A DNA stretch of 64,000 nt from Aurantimonas sp965217685. Lineage in GTDB: Bacteria > Pseudomonadota > Alphaproteobacteria > Rhizobiales > Rhizobiaceae. Shown here piece after piece: positions 27,573 to 36,038 of the stretch. The stretch covers positions 372,001-436,000 of the forward strand of contig CBDCIZ010000003.1 in NCBI GenBank assembly GCA_965217685.1, given 5' to 3'. The first letter of the stretch is position 1, and every line of letters begins with the position of its first letter. The notes beneath the pieces are model-generated. The model saw only the letters and a program-made list of their open reading frames with translations. It was not told the origin of the DNA and made no database searches. A program made the position numbers and the translations under genes.

Positions 27573-28952
27573 TCAGCAGAGCGTGACGTTGACGGCGAGC
27601 CCGCCAAGCGCGGTCTCCTTGTATTTCTCGCTCATGTCGACGCCGGTCTGGCGCATGGTCTCGATGACGTTGTCCAGGGAGACGAAATGCGTGCCGTCGC
27701 CCTTCAGGGCGAGGCGGGCGGCGTTGATCGCCTTCACCGCACCCATCGTGTTGCGCTCGATGCAGGGGATCTGCACGAGGCCGCCAATCGGATCGCAGGT
27801 CAGGCCGAGATTGTGCTCCATGGCGATCTCGGCGGCATTCTCCACCTGCCGTGGACTACCGCCGAGGACCGCGCAAAGGCCGGCCGCGGCCATCGAGCAG
27901 GCGACGCCCACCTCGCCCTGGCAGCCCATCTCGGCCGCCGAGATCGAGGCGTTCTGCTTGTAGAGCGCGCCGATCGCCGCCGCCGTCGCCATGAAGGCGA
28001 CGACGCCGTCGTCATTGGCCGAATGAACGAAGCGCTCGTAATAGGCAAGCACCGCCGGAATGACGCCGGCCGCGCCGTTGGTCGGCGCCGTGACGACGCG
28101 CCCGCCGGCGGCGTTCTCCTCGTTGACGGCCAGCGCATAGAGATTGACCCAGTCGAGCGTCGTCAGTGGATCGCGCAGCGCCCGTTCGGGCCGCTTCAGA
28201 AGCTCGTTGTGCAAATGCTTGGCCCGGCGACGGACCTTCAGCCCGCCCGGCAGGATGCCGTCTATCCTGCAGCCGCGCTCGATCGAATCAAGCATGGCGT
28301 CGCGGATCGACAGGATGCCGGCGCGAATTTCGGCCTTCGAGCGCCAGGTCTCTTCATTGGTGAGGACGATCTCGGCGATCGACAGGTTTTCGGCGTCGCA
28401 AAGTTCCAGGAGCCGGTCACCCGAATTGAACTCGTAGGGCGTGCGCGCGTTGGTCAGCACCGGCGCCTCGCCCGCCGCGTCCTCCGCCGACATCACGAAG
28501 CCGCCGCCGACCGAATAATAGTCGGCCGTATCGATCTCGGCGCCGTCTTCGCCATAGGCGGCAAAGCGCATGCCGTTGGAATGATGCGGCAGCCGCTCGC
28601 GTTTCAGATAGATCAGCTCCTCGCCGTCACGGAACGGCACACGCTGGCCGCGGTCCAGCTGCAATTCGCCCTGGTCCTTGATGTAGGAATAGAGATCCTC
28701 GGCATCGTCGGGATCGAGCGTATCGGGCTTGAGGCCGGCCAGTCCCAGCATCACCGCCTTGTCGGTGCCGTGGCCGATGCCGGTCAGCGCCAGCGAGCCG
28801 TAGAGCGTCACCTTGACCTTGGTGACGGCGCCTTTGAGGCCCCGGTCGTCGAGCCGGTCGAGATAGCGCCGTGCCGCCCACATCGGGCCCACCGTGTGGG
28901 AGGACGACGGACCGATACCGATCTTGAAGAGCTCGAAGAAGCTGACGGACAT
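27573..28952 (-). CDS. sdaA: L-serine ammonia-lyase (iron-sulfur type)
   Basis: 459 residues from the ATG at 28950-28952, with AGGAG 8 bases upstream; the frame continues to 29192 but that stretch is not family sequence. Single-polypeptide type II serine dehydratase: beta domain opening [19 protein letters not shown], alpha domain with the three [4Fe-4S] cysteines C344 (GCQGEVG), C386 (LTCDPIGG) and C397 (IPCIERN), matching the spacing in characterised enzymes. It converts L-serine to pyruvate and ammonia in the cytosol. The glucosidase gene follows after 10 bases on the same strand. The 338 bases upstream are non-coding and should contain the promoter. Confidence 0.93.
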
Positions 28953-29290
28953 GGACGACTCCTGGCATGCGATCGTGAGCTCTGCACGGCAGAGGCACGA
29001 TCGAAGCTTGGTACGACGCGCGCCGAAAGGCCAGACGGTTTGCGACGCGCGCCGTCGCCTGCCGGCGTTTCGCGGATGCCTTGCTGCGCTTTGTCGGCCC
29101 GACCTGCCGCAGATGGCCGTCCTTGTGCCTGCCTGCCGGAGTCGCGTGCTCCGAAACCTGCCGGTGCACGGACGGAGCGTCGCGATTGGCAAGTATCATC
29201 GATCCCGCGTGGACGGACCCGCTGTCGCGAAACGTTCGCGGCCTGCCGGCAAGCGAGGGCAGCAAGGCAGGCGCGGGCCGGCCGGAAAAT
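28953..29290. other. Intergenic region upstream of sdaA
   Basis: 338 bases with no credible gene. It should contain the sdaA promoter (minus). Four exact copies of the octamer CCTGCCGG (29058, 29132, 29157, 29242) and one near-copy (29103) occur at irregular spacing. No terminator with a clear T-run is visible for the brkB gene that ends at 29291. Confidence 0.5.
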
Positions 29291-30337
29291 TCAGCCAAAC
29301 AGGCCCTTTTTTTCCGCCGTCGGGTTCGGTGTCTTGCGCGAGGAACTCTTTCCCACCGTGTCGGCGACACGGGCGCCACGCTTGCCGATCGGCAAGGGTT
29401 CCTGGCCTGTCGTGTCGAGCGCCGTCTGATGCTCCATCTCGGCGTTGATCTCGGCGCCGATGATGAAGATCAGCGAGGAGATCCAGACCCACATCATGAA
29501 GCCGATCACAGCGCCGAGCGATCCATACATGGCGTTGTAATTGGCGAAGTTCTGCAAATACCAGGAAAAGCCGATGGAAGCGGCGAGCCAGACCAGGGCC
29601 GACAGGCCGGCGCCGAACATCACCCAGGTCCATCTCGCCCGGTTCCGGCTGGGGCCATAGCGGTAGATCATTGCGATGGCCGCAACGATCAGCGCGAACA
29701 CCACCGGCCAGCGCAATGCCGCGATCACCGTGTCGGAAAAGCTCTGCAGCCCGAGGATCGACATGACGGCGGGTACGACTCCGACGGCGACGATCAGGAC
29801 GATGCCGACGAAGATCGCGCCCAGCGTGAAGCACAAGGCGACGAGGTTCAACTTGATGAAGCCGCGGCTCTCGGTCTCGCCATAGGCGATGTTCATCGCC
29901 TCGAAGAGCGTCTTGATGCCGTTGTTGGCGCTCCACATGGCGAACAGGATGCCGGTGACGAAACCCAAAGACAGCGAGGCAGGATCGGCCTTCACCAGAT
30001 TGTCGAGCTGCGATTGCAGGAGTTCGGTGCCGGCGGTCGGCAGGAACTGGCCGACGAAGGCGATGTGGTCGGCGATCGTCGAAGGATCGGCGACGAAACC
30101 GTAGAAGGAGACGAAGACCGCGAAGGCCGGAAACAGCGCCAAAAGGAGGTAGAAGGTCGCGCCGGCGGCGATCAGCATCACCCTGTCCTCGAAGAAGGAG
30201 GCGTAGATGCGCAGGCAGATGTCCTTCCAGCCCTTCCACGGAATCGAAAACGGCCCGTTGGCATTGCGGCCTCGACCCGGTTCGCTGGCGCGTCGGCGTG
30301 TCTCGTCGTCGGTGTGCGCTGCAAATCTCGGGGCCAT
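29291..30337 (-). CDS. YihY/BrkB-family inner-membrane protein
   Basis: A 348-residue membrane protein with about six helices. The family opening DRVMLIAAGATFYLLLALFPAF is at residues ~52-75, and the later GFVTGILFAMWSANNGIKTLF and GAVIGFMMWVWISSLIFIIGAEIN blocks are diagnostic of YihY/BrkB (once called RNase BN in error). The C-terminal ~45 residues are basic and Gly/Pro-rich. Family function is poorly known (envelope-related transport suspected). Monocistronic, divergent from the S24 regulator with 401 bases between. The start ATG at 30337 is the first in frame; the first ~30 residues are polar and could be a soluble tail. Confidence 0.88.
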   Translation of the reverse strand: MAPRFAAHTDDETRRRASEPGRGRNANGPFSIPWKGWKDICLRIYASFFEDRVMLIAAGATFYLLLALFPAFAVFVSFYGFVADPSTIADHIAFVGQFLPTAGTELLQSQLDNLVKADPASLSLGFVTGILFAMWSANNGIKTLFEAMNIAYGETESRGFIKLNLVALCFTLGAIFVGIVLIVAVGVVPAVMSILGLQSFSDTVIAALRWPVVFALIVAAIAMIYRYGPSRNRARWTWVMFGAGLSALVWLAASIGFSWYLQNFANYNAMYGSLGAVIGFMMWVWISSLIFIIGAEINAEMEHQTALDTTGQEPLPIGKRGARVADTVGKSSSRKTPNPTAEKKGLFG

Positions 30338-30738
30338 TCTTTACTCTTCGTCTGGTCGATCGGTCCGGAACTTCGAAGCCCGCGTTCCGGGTCTGTGCCA
30401 CGCATGACGCCGGTCGAAGCCATGACGCGCACCAGTCCGGCATCAATGCCACATTTTGACCGAGGTTCCCAATCGCGGGACGTTCGGTCGCGGAATCCCG
30501 GCGGACGGGTGACGTCGAAGGCCGATACAAGCGGACCGAACTCGTCTCCAAACTTCGCTGGGCAAGGCAACGCCGAATTGCAGGCAAGGCCATGGCCCCG
30601 TACATCGGAGCATATGCCATTGGGGAAAAAGCAACACGGCCTCAAATTGCCGATGGACAGGCCGCGCTCGACAATTTATGAAAATCAAGGGATTTATTCC
30701 TTGACGATGATCTGGCCCGAGCGACGAGTTCCGGAGCG
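30338..30738. other. Divergent intergenic region, brkB / S24 regulator
   Basis: 401 bases without a supported gene. The S24-proximal end is AT-rich and carries the inverted repeat TCAAGG-N8-CCTTGA (30685-30704); the rest is unremarkable. The region must hold promoters for both divergent genes. Confidence 0.55.
30685..30704 (+). promoter_or_regulatory. Candidate operator of the S24 regulator
   Basis: TCAAGG gatttatt CCTTGA, a 6-bp inverted repeat with an 8-base AT centre, ending 34 bases before the start codon. The position suits autorepression by the adjacent LexA-like protein. Not a known SOS-box type. Confidence 0.4.
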
Positions 30739-31386
30739 ATGTTCTCACACGACCGAATCTGGGCGGCCATCGATGCCCTCGCGACACGCAACAAGCTGTC
30801 GCCGTCCGGGCTGGCTCGCAAGGCCGGACTCGATCCGACGACCTTCAACAAGTCGAAACGCAACGCCGGCGACGGCCGTCCGCGCTGGCCCTCGACCGAA
30901 TCCCTCGCGAAGGTGATCCAGGCGACCAACTCCTCGATCGACGAATTCACCGCCTTGATGCGCGGCGATCTGCCGCTGGGCCTGACGCCGGCGCGCGCCG
31001 CTTCCAATGTGCCGCTTCTGGGGTTTGCCGAGGCGGGTGGCGGCGGCTTCTTCGACGATGCCGGGTTTCCGGTCGGCCAGGGCTGGGACGAGATCACCCT
31101 CCCCGCCACCGCCGACGAGGCGGTCTATGCGCTGGAAGTCTCCGGCCAGTCGATGATGCCGCTCTACCGGGATGGCGATGTCGTCATCGTCTCGCCCTCC
31201 TCCTCGGTTCGGCGCGGCGACCGGGTCGTGGTGCGCACCCGCGGTGGCGAGGTGATGGCCAAGATCCTGCAGCGCCAGACCAGCCGCACCGTCGAGCTGG
31301 CCTCGGTCAATCCCGAGTTTCCGGACCGGCAGTTCGCCGTCGAGGACATCGAATGGATGGCCCGCATCCTGTGGGCGAGCCAGTGA
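30739..31386 (+). CDS. LexA/CI-like S24 transcriptional regulator
   Basis: 215 residues. An N-terminal helix-turn-helix (~5-65, LSPSGLARKAGLDPTTFNKS) is joined to a C-terminal S24 peptidase domain with the catalytic Ser138 (VSGQSMMPLYRDGD) and Lys175 (VMAKILQR). An Ala99-Gly100 bond in GFAEAGGGG lies where LexA/CI proteins are cut, so RecA-style self-cleavage is possible. The start has a CCGGAG ribosome-binding site. No phage genes are adjacent, so it reads as a chromosomal stress regulator rather than a prophage repressor. The target is unknown; its own promoter (inverted repeat at 30685) is one candidate. Confidence 0.87.
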   Translation: MFSHDRIWAAIDALATRNKLSPSGLARKAGLDPTTFNKSKRNAGDGRPRWPSTESLAKVIQATNSSIDEFTALMRGDLPLGLTPARAASNVPLLGFAEAGGGGFFDDAGFPVGQGWDEITLPATADEAVYALEVSGQSMMPLYRDGDVVIVSPSSSVRRGDRVVVRTRGGEVMAKILQRQTSRTVELASVNPEFPDRQFAVEDIEWMARILWASQ

Positions 31387-31543
31387 CCACAGCCGGTTCG
31401 ATCAACCCAACTGCCTTCGTCTACCGGACTTTTTGCCGGCGGAGGATTATCGTCCAAGGTGCGGAAAGTCATGGCGGAGGCCTTGCCCGTCACGGTGGAG
31501 AACGCAGCCGCGCGACCGCAGCGATCGGCCGCGCCAAAACGCC

Positions 31544-32563
31544 ATGATCCGCATGATCGCTATCATCTGCGCCCTCGCCGGGCTTGGATGGCTGGTCCTG
31601 ACGATGGCGTCGACGGTCGGCCCGACCGCGCCGGAGGCTGAGGGCCAAGCCGGTTCCGGGAAAGCAGCATCGTCGCGAAGTCAGCCGGCGACCTCGGATT
31701 CGAATTCGGAGCGGACCGCCGACGCTCTCGACAGTGCCGCCGACAATGCCGCGCCATCGGTGGCCGCGATCCGCTCGGTCGATGGCGCACGCCGCAGCGA
31801 CCCCGGCGGTCGGACGAACGACCGGACGATTTCGGCCTCCAACGAGGCCATCCAGACAAATCGCGCCGACCGCAACGTCACGCCCGACGGCATGACCTTC
31901 GGCCCCGGCAACGTCGAAAACTTGAAGCGGATCGCGCCGCGCAACGGCGATTGGGCGCCGCCCTCGCCGCTCGTCAAGGTCGATGAGGCGCGCTCCCAGG
32001 CGGTGGAAGCGAAAGCGGAGGCCGACCGGCCGATCCGACCGACGCTGCTGCCGCGCCCGATCGCACTGGATACCGCCCATCTGAAGATCGGCGAGGGGAC
32101 GATTGCCCTGCCCGGCATCGACCCCTTGCCTCTCGACGCCGAATGCGGCAGCGACGAGGAGGCTTGGCCGTGCGGCATGCGGGCGCGCACGGCGTTCCGC
32201 GCCTTCCTGCGCTCGCGCTCGATCCTTTGCGACGTGCCCACCCATTTCGTCGAGACGGAAGAGACGGTGTCGTCGCAATGCACGATCGGCGGCGGCGACA
32301 TCGGCGCCTGGCTGATCCAGAACGGCTGGGCGAAGGCCGTCGCGGACGGCCCCTATGCCGATCGCCAGTCTCGCGCGCAAAAAGCCGGTCGCGGCGTGTG
32401 GGGCCGGGCGCCAAGCCAGCCGCGCCGTGACACCGGCGACGAAGCCGGCGGCGAGGACCGCATGCTGGTGCCGGAGATCGCGCCAACCGTCGCCCCGCCG
32501 TCCGCCGTGAGCCCGCCGACGACCGCACAGCCGCCGGCCGTCATGGTGCCCGCGACCCCGTAA
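31544..32563 (+). CDS. Exported thermonuclease-like (SNase fold) protein, probably inactive
   Basis: 339 residues from the ATG at 31544; the frame is open to 31433 but the earlier stretch is Arg-rich, unlike a coding start. An N-terminal hydrophobic segment (MIAIICALAGLGWLVLTMA) anchors or exports it, followed by ~150 low-complexity residues. Residues ~170-287 have the outline of a staphylococcal-nuclease domain (IALPGIDPLPLDAEC, GGGDIGAWLIQNGWAKAV, AQKAGRGVWG). However, the catalytic Arg of the R-L-x-G-I-D motif is Ala, the following Glu is missing, and the second catalytic Arg is not found. It is therefore probably non-catalytic. The tail is Pro-rich. It follows the S24 gene by 157 bases in the same direction. 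Confidence 0.72.
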   Translation: MIRMIAIICALAGLGWLVLTMASTVGPTAPEAEGQAGSGKAASSRSQPATSDSNSERTADALDSAADNAAPSVAAIRSVDGARRSDPGGRTNDRTISASNEAIQTNRADRNVTPDGMTFGPGNVENLKRIAPRNGDWAPPSPLVKVDEARSQAVEAKAEADRPIRPTLLPRPIALDTAHLKIGEGTIALPGIDPLPLDAECGSDEEAWPCGMRARTAFRAFLRSRSILCDVPTHFVETEETVSSQCTIGGGDIGAWLIQNGWAKAVADGPYADRQSRAQKAGRGVWGRAPSQPRRDTGDEAGGEDRMLVPEIAPTVAPPSAVSPPTTAQPPAVMVPATP

Positions 32564-32678
32564 GGTTCGAGCCGGTCGAGAGTCGACGACGCGCCATCGC
32601 GTCCGTCACACCCGATTGACGATCGACATGACGGCGGGTCTCTCGGGCAAATCGGCCTTGTCCGCGCACAACTCGTCC

Positions 32679-34358
32679 TCAGGCGCTCGCCGTAAGACGC
32701 CCCTCCAGGGCTTCCTTGATCAACGTCCGAGTCTCGTCGATGCCGTAAAGCGCGACGAAGGAACCGAAGCGAGGCCCTCGGTCCTGGCCGATCAGCGTCT
32801 GGTAGAGCGCCTGGAACCACTCGCCCGAGACCCCCGGCCCGCCGTTCGGGCCGGTCTTCTTCTTGTCCTGATAGCGCTCGATCGGCCGCGCGACATCGAG
32901 GAGCGTGTCCTGGATCGCCTCGCTGGACGAGTCCTTCGGCAGACGGCCCAGCGTCGCATCGAGTTTGCCGAGCGCTTGCCGCTCCACCTCGTCCGGCGCG
33001 CGAAAAATCTTCGACGGCCTCACGAAGTCCTCGAAATAGCGCAGCGCATAGCCGACCAGCCGGTCGAGCGCCGGATCGGTCTCGGCGGTGACGCCCGGCG
33101 CGTAGCGCGAGATGAAGCCCCACAGCGTTTCGGCATTCGAGGCGTTGGAGGCCGACACGAGATTGATCAGCATGGCGAAGGGGACGGGCACGGCTCTGGC
33201 CGGCGGCGTCCCGTCATGGACGTGCCAGACCGGGTTCTGCAGGCGCTGCCTGGCGTCCTGGCGCTGATAGGCCGAGACGAACTGGTAATAGTCGTCGGCC
33301 GCCTTCGGGATGACGTCGAAGAACAGCCGCTTGGCCGCCCGCGGCTTGCCGAACATGTAGAAGGCAAGGCTTTCCGGCGAGGCATAGGTCAGCCACTCGT
33401 CGATCGTCAGGCCATTGCCCTTGGATTTGGAGATCTTGTGGCCGTCCTGGTCGAGGAAGAGCTCGTAATTGAAGCCCTCCGGCGGTTCGGCACCGAGCGC
33501 CCGGCAGATCTTCGAGGAAAGCGTCACCGAGTCGATCAGGTCCTTGCCGGCCATCTCGTAATCGACGCCGAGCGCGGCCCAGCGCATCGCCCAGTCGGCC
33601 TTCCACTGGCACTTGACCGCACCACCGGTGACGGTGGTTTCGATGCGCTCGCCGGTGCCTGGATCGAGATAGGCGATGGTGCCGCTTGCCGCGTCGCGGT
33701 CGACCATCGGAACCTGCAGGACGATGCCGGTCTTCGGGTGGATCGGCAGGAAGGGCGAGTAGGTGGCGCGCCGATCCGGCCCGAGGGTCGGCAGGATGAC
33801 CTCCATCACCTCGTCGTAGGCGGCGAGCATCTTCAGCAGCGTCCGGTCGAACTGCCCCGACGCATAAGCGTCGCTGGAGGACATGAAGGTGTAGTCGAAG
33901 CCGAACCGGTCGAGGAAGGCCCGCAGGCGCGCATTGTTGTGAGCCGCAAAGCTCGGATACTCGGTCGAAAACGGATCGGGAATGCGCGACAGCGGCTTGC
34001 CGAGATGGCTTTCCAGCATCGCCTTGTTCGGCACGTTGTCCGGCACCTTGCGCAGGCCGTCCATGTCGTCGGAGAAGCACAGGAGCTTTGTCGAGACCTT
34101 GTCTTCGGTGAGGACGCGAAAGGCATGGCGCACCATCGCGGTGCGGGCCACCTCGCCGAAGGTGCCGATATGCGGCAGGCCGGACGGGCCGTAGCCGGTC
34201 TCGAACAGCACCACGTCCGGCATGCCCTTGGCCTTGAAGCGGGAAAACAGCTTGCGCGCTTCCTCGAACGGCCAGGCGTTCGAGGCCGAAGCCTCGGCGG
34301 CAAGCGCCGCCGGGTCGAGTGTATCCGCGGTCTCGCTCAGCCGTTCAGGGCTCTGCAT
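32679..34358 (-). CDS. lysS: Lysyl-tRNA synthetase, class I
   Basis: 559 residues from the ATG at 34356-34358 (GAGGAA ribosome-binding site); the frame runs on to 34628 without family sequence. Class I signature: HIGT of the HIGH motif at residues 63-66 (GYGPSGLPHIGTFGEV) and a KISKS of the KMSKS type near 305 (DGHKISKSKGNGL). It charges tRNA-Lys. Class I LysRS replaces the class II enzyme in archaea and most alphaproteobacteria, which supports the taxonomic placement. Monocistronic, divergent from a TerB-like gene 260 bases away and convergent with the nuclease-like gene. Confidence 0.95.
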   Translation of the reverse strand: MQSPERLSETADTLDPAALAAEASASNAWPFEEARKLFSRFKAKGMPDVVLFETGYGPSGLPHIGTFGEVARTAMVRHAFRVLTEDKVSTKLLCFSDDMDGLRKVPDNVPNKAMLESHLGKPLSRIPDPFSTEYPSFAAHNNARLRAFLDRFGFDYTFMSSSDAYASGQFDRTLLKMLAAYDEVMEVILPTLGPDRRATYSPFLPIHPKTGIVLQVPMVDRDAASGTIAYLDPGTGERIETTVTGGAVKCQWKADWAMRWAALGVDYEMAGKDLIDSVTLSSKICRALGAEPPEGFNYELFLDQDGHKISKSKGNGLTIDEWLTYASPESLAFYMFGKPRAAKRLFFDVIPKAADDYYQFVSAYQRQDARQRLQNPVWHVHDGTPPARAVPVPFAMLINLVSASNASNAETLWGFISRYAPGVTAETDPALDRLVGYALRYFEDFVRPSKIFRAPDEVERQALGKLDATLGRLPKDSSSEAIQDTLLDVARPIERYQDKKKTGPNGGPGVSGEWFQALYQTLIGQDRGPRFGSFVALYGIDETRTLIKEALEGRLTASA

Positions 34359-34618
34359 CGTCGTTCCTCGTGCATGTGGCGTCGGGCGCAGGGCGCCGAA
34401 GGACAGGCCGAGAGGTCTAGAAAGAAGCCCGGGGCGCGTCAACAAAGCGGCTGGATTCGAGGCGGCGTCGGCCTCGATTCGGTCTTGAGACCGGCCTGCT
34501 TCCCTTGCGCCGCGGTTCCGGCGGAGCGGTCGATCGCATCCGCCACCAATACCGTCTTGTGGCGCCACAATCGCCCGCCTAGCTAAGCTGCGACCCGAAG
34601 CAGAAAAGGCGGACACGC

Positions 34619-35029
34619 ATGTCGACACTGGAACCGCAGGAAGCGCTCGTTCATCTGATGGTCTCGATGGCCGCGGCGGACGGCGCGATCAGCGAGAACG
34701 AGTTGCGCGAACTCGGCGCAATCCTGAGAACGCTGCCGGTCTTCGAGGGCTTCGACGTCGAACGTCTCGACACGATCGCCGGGCATTGCAGCGACATCCT
34801 GGATCAGGTCGACGGGATCGACAGGATCATCGCCAATGTCCGCGACGGGGTGCCGGAGAAGTTCTACGAAACGGCCTATGCGCTGGCCGTGGAGGTTGCC
34901 TCGGCGGATATCGAGGCCACCCAGCCGGAGTTGCGCTATCTTCAGATGCTGCGCGACGAACTCGGCCTCGACCGCCTCGTCACCGGTGCGATCGAGCATT
35001 CCGCCAGGGTCCGCTACCGACGCCTGTGA
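34619..35029 (+). CDS. TerB-like protein
   Basis: A 136-residue all-helical protein. MVSMAAADGAISENELRELGAIL and VEVASADIEATQPELRYLQMLRDELGL are the paired acidic helix-loop motifs of the TerB/TerB-like family (TerB in tellurite resistance; members bind divalent metal). There is no other ter gene nearby, so a tellurite role is unsupported; many single TerB-like proteins in alphaproteobacteria have unknown function. The ATG has an AAAAGGCGG ribosome-binding site. It is convergent with an orphan solute-binding protein gene, with 12 bases between them. Cytoplasmic, with no signal peptide. Confidence 0.82.
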   Translation: MSTLEPQEALVHLMVSMAAADGAISENELRELGAILRTLPVFEGFDVERLDTIAGHCSDILDQVDGIDRIIANVRDGVPEKFYETAYALAVEVASADIEATQPELRYLQMLRDELGLDRLVTGAIEHSARVRYRRL

Positions 35030-35041
35030 CCAGCGGGGCCA

Positions 35042-35980
35042 TCAAAAAGCGCTGACGGGAAAATAGCGCAGCAGGAGATCGGTAAAAATCTTCTTCTCGA
35101 CGATCTGCCCGATGGCGTAGTCGATCGACAGCGCAAGGGCCGCATCGTCTTTCGGCACCGCGATCGAAAGCCCCTCCCCGAGAAAACGGTCCGACAGGAA
35201 CGGTCCGCCCGAAAACGCGCAACAGTTCTCGGCCGCATCGCTCTCGAGCCAGAAGGAAAGGCCGACGCCGTCGCCGTAATAGGCGGCCACGGCCCCCCCG
35301 CGAACCGCTGCCATGGCCTCGTCCTGCGTCTTGAAGGACTGAACCTTCGCGTCGGGAAAGAACGCCCGCAACATCGCGCCATGAGCACTTCCGGCAGTCA
35401 CGGCGACCGTTGCTCCCGCGGTGGCATTTGCGATCGGCTCGGAGAGCATGGCGGATCTGCGTGTCACGAACCGCCCGGGATAGCGGAAATAGGGTTCGGA
35501 GAACGCAAAGTCCTGGCGCGTGACCGGCGTCGAAGCCAGCCCCATGACCGCCGCCTCACCGTCGCCGCGCTTCAGTGCCGCGACCGCCTCGTCGAAGGGC
35601 ATCGCCTCGATCTGACAGCGCTCCAGCACGTCGAGCTCCTTGCAGATCGCCCTTACGAGATCAACGTTGAAGCCGATCAGCCGCCCGCGTGGATCGAGGA
35701 AGTTGAACGGCGGATAGTCGGTCGTCGTCAGGAACCGGATGCGCTTGCGGGTGCCCAGATCCGGCCGCTTCATGCGCTGGCGCTGGTCGAAGAAATTCGG
35801 GGTGGCCACGACCGGCCCGCCGGACTGTGCGTTCTGCGCGCGTTTTCCTTGCGCGCTCTGGGCGCCCCGATCCTGGGCTTGCGCGGCGACCAGCCACGAC
35901 GACGCCAAAATGCCGGTGGCGATCGACAAAACAACCCCTACGACCAAAAGAATCAACTCAGACGAGCGACGTACCCGCAT
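35042..35980 (-). CDS. Orphan periplasmic solute-binding protein, family 3 type
   Basis: 312 residues: a signal peptide or anchor (VVGVVLSIATGILASSW, cleavage near VAAQAQ), a short low-complexity linker, then an SBP family 3 domain (~75-305; FLTTTDYPPFNFLDPRGRLIGFNVDLVRAICKEL, VTRQDFAFSEPYFRYPGRFV). Family 3 proteins bind polar amino acids or related small solutes for ABC import. No permease or ATPase gene is adjacent, so it either serves a transporter encoded elsewhere or acts as a sensor or partner of another protein. It is divergent from the GT2 gene with only 58 bases between them. Confidence 0.85.
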   Translation of the reverse strand: MRVRRSSELILLVVGVVLSIATGILASSWLVAAQAQDRGAQSAQGKRAQNAQSGGPVVATPNFFDQRQRMKRPDLGTRKRIRFLTTTDYPPFNFLDPRGRLIGFNVDLVRAICKELDVLERCQIEAMPFDEAVAALKRGDGEAAVMGLASTPVTRQDFAFSEPYFRYPGRFVTRRSAMLSEPIANATAGATVAVTAGSAHGAMLRAFFPDAKVQSFKTQDEAMAAVRGGAVAAYYGDGVGLSFWLESDAAENCCAFSGGPFLSDRFLGEGLSIAVPKDDAALALSIDYAIGQIVEKKIFTDLLLRYFPVSAF

Positions 35981-36038
35981 AGATTAGTTTCCCCAAAGTC
36001 ATCACACGCCGACACTGGCGGGCGGCAGGTCCTTCAAG

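Noticed and set aside
25370..27586. 738-codon plus-strand frame opposite the GH63 gene
   Set aside because: Shadow frame in GC-rich DNA; the minus strand has clear glycoside hydrolase motifs.
30720..30760. SOS-like GTTC direct repeat in front of the S24 gene
   Set aside because: Spacing is 9 rather than the 7 bases of the alphaproteobacterial LexA box, and the second copy is inside the coding region.
32616..34586. 656-codon plus-strand frame opposite lysS
   Set aside because: Shadow of the lysyl-tRNA synthetase gene, which shows HIGH- and KMSKS-type motifs on the minus strand.
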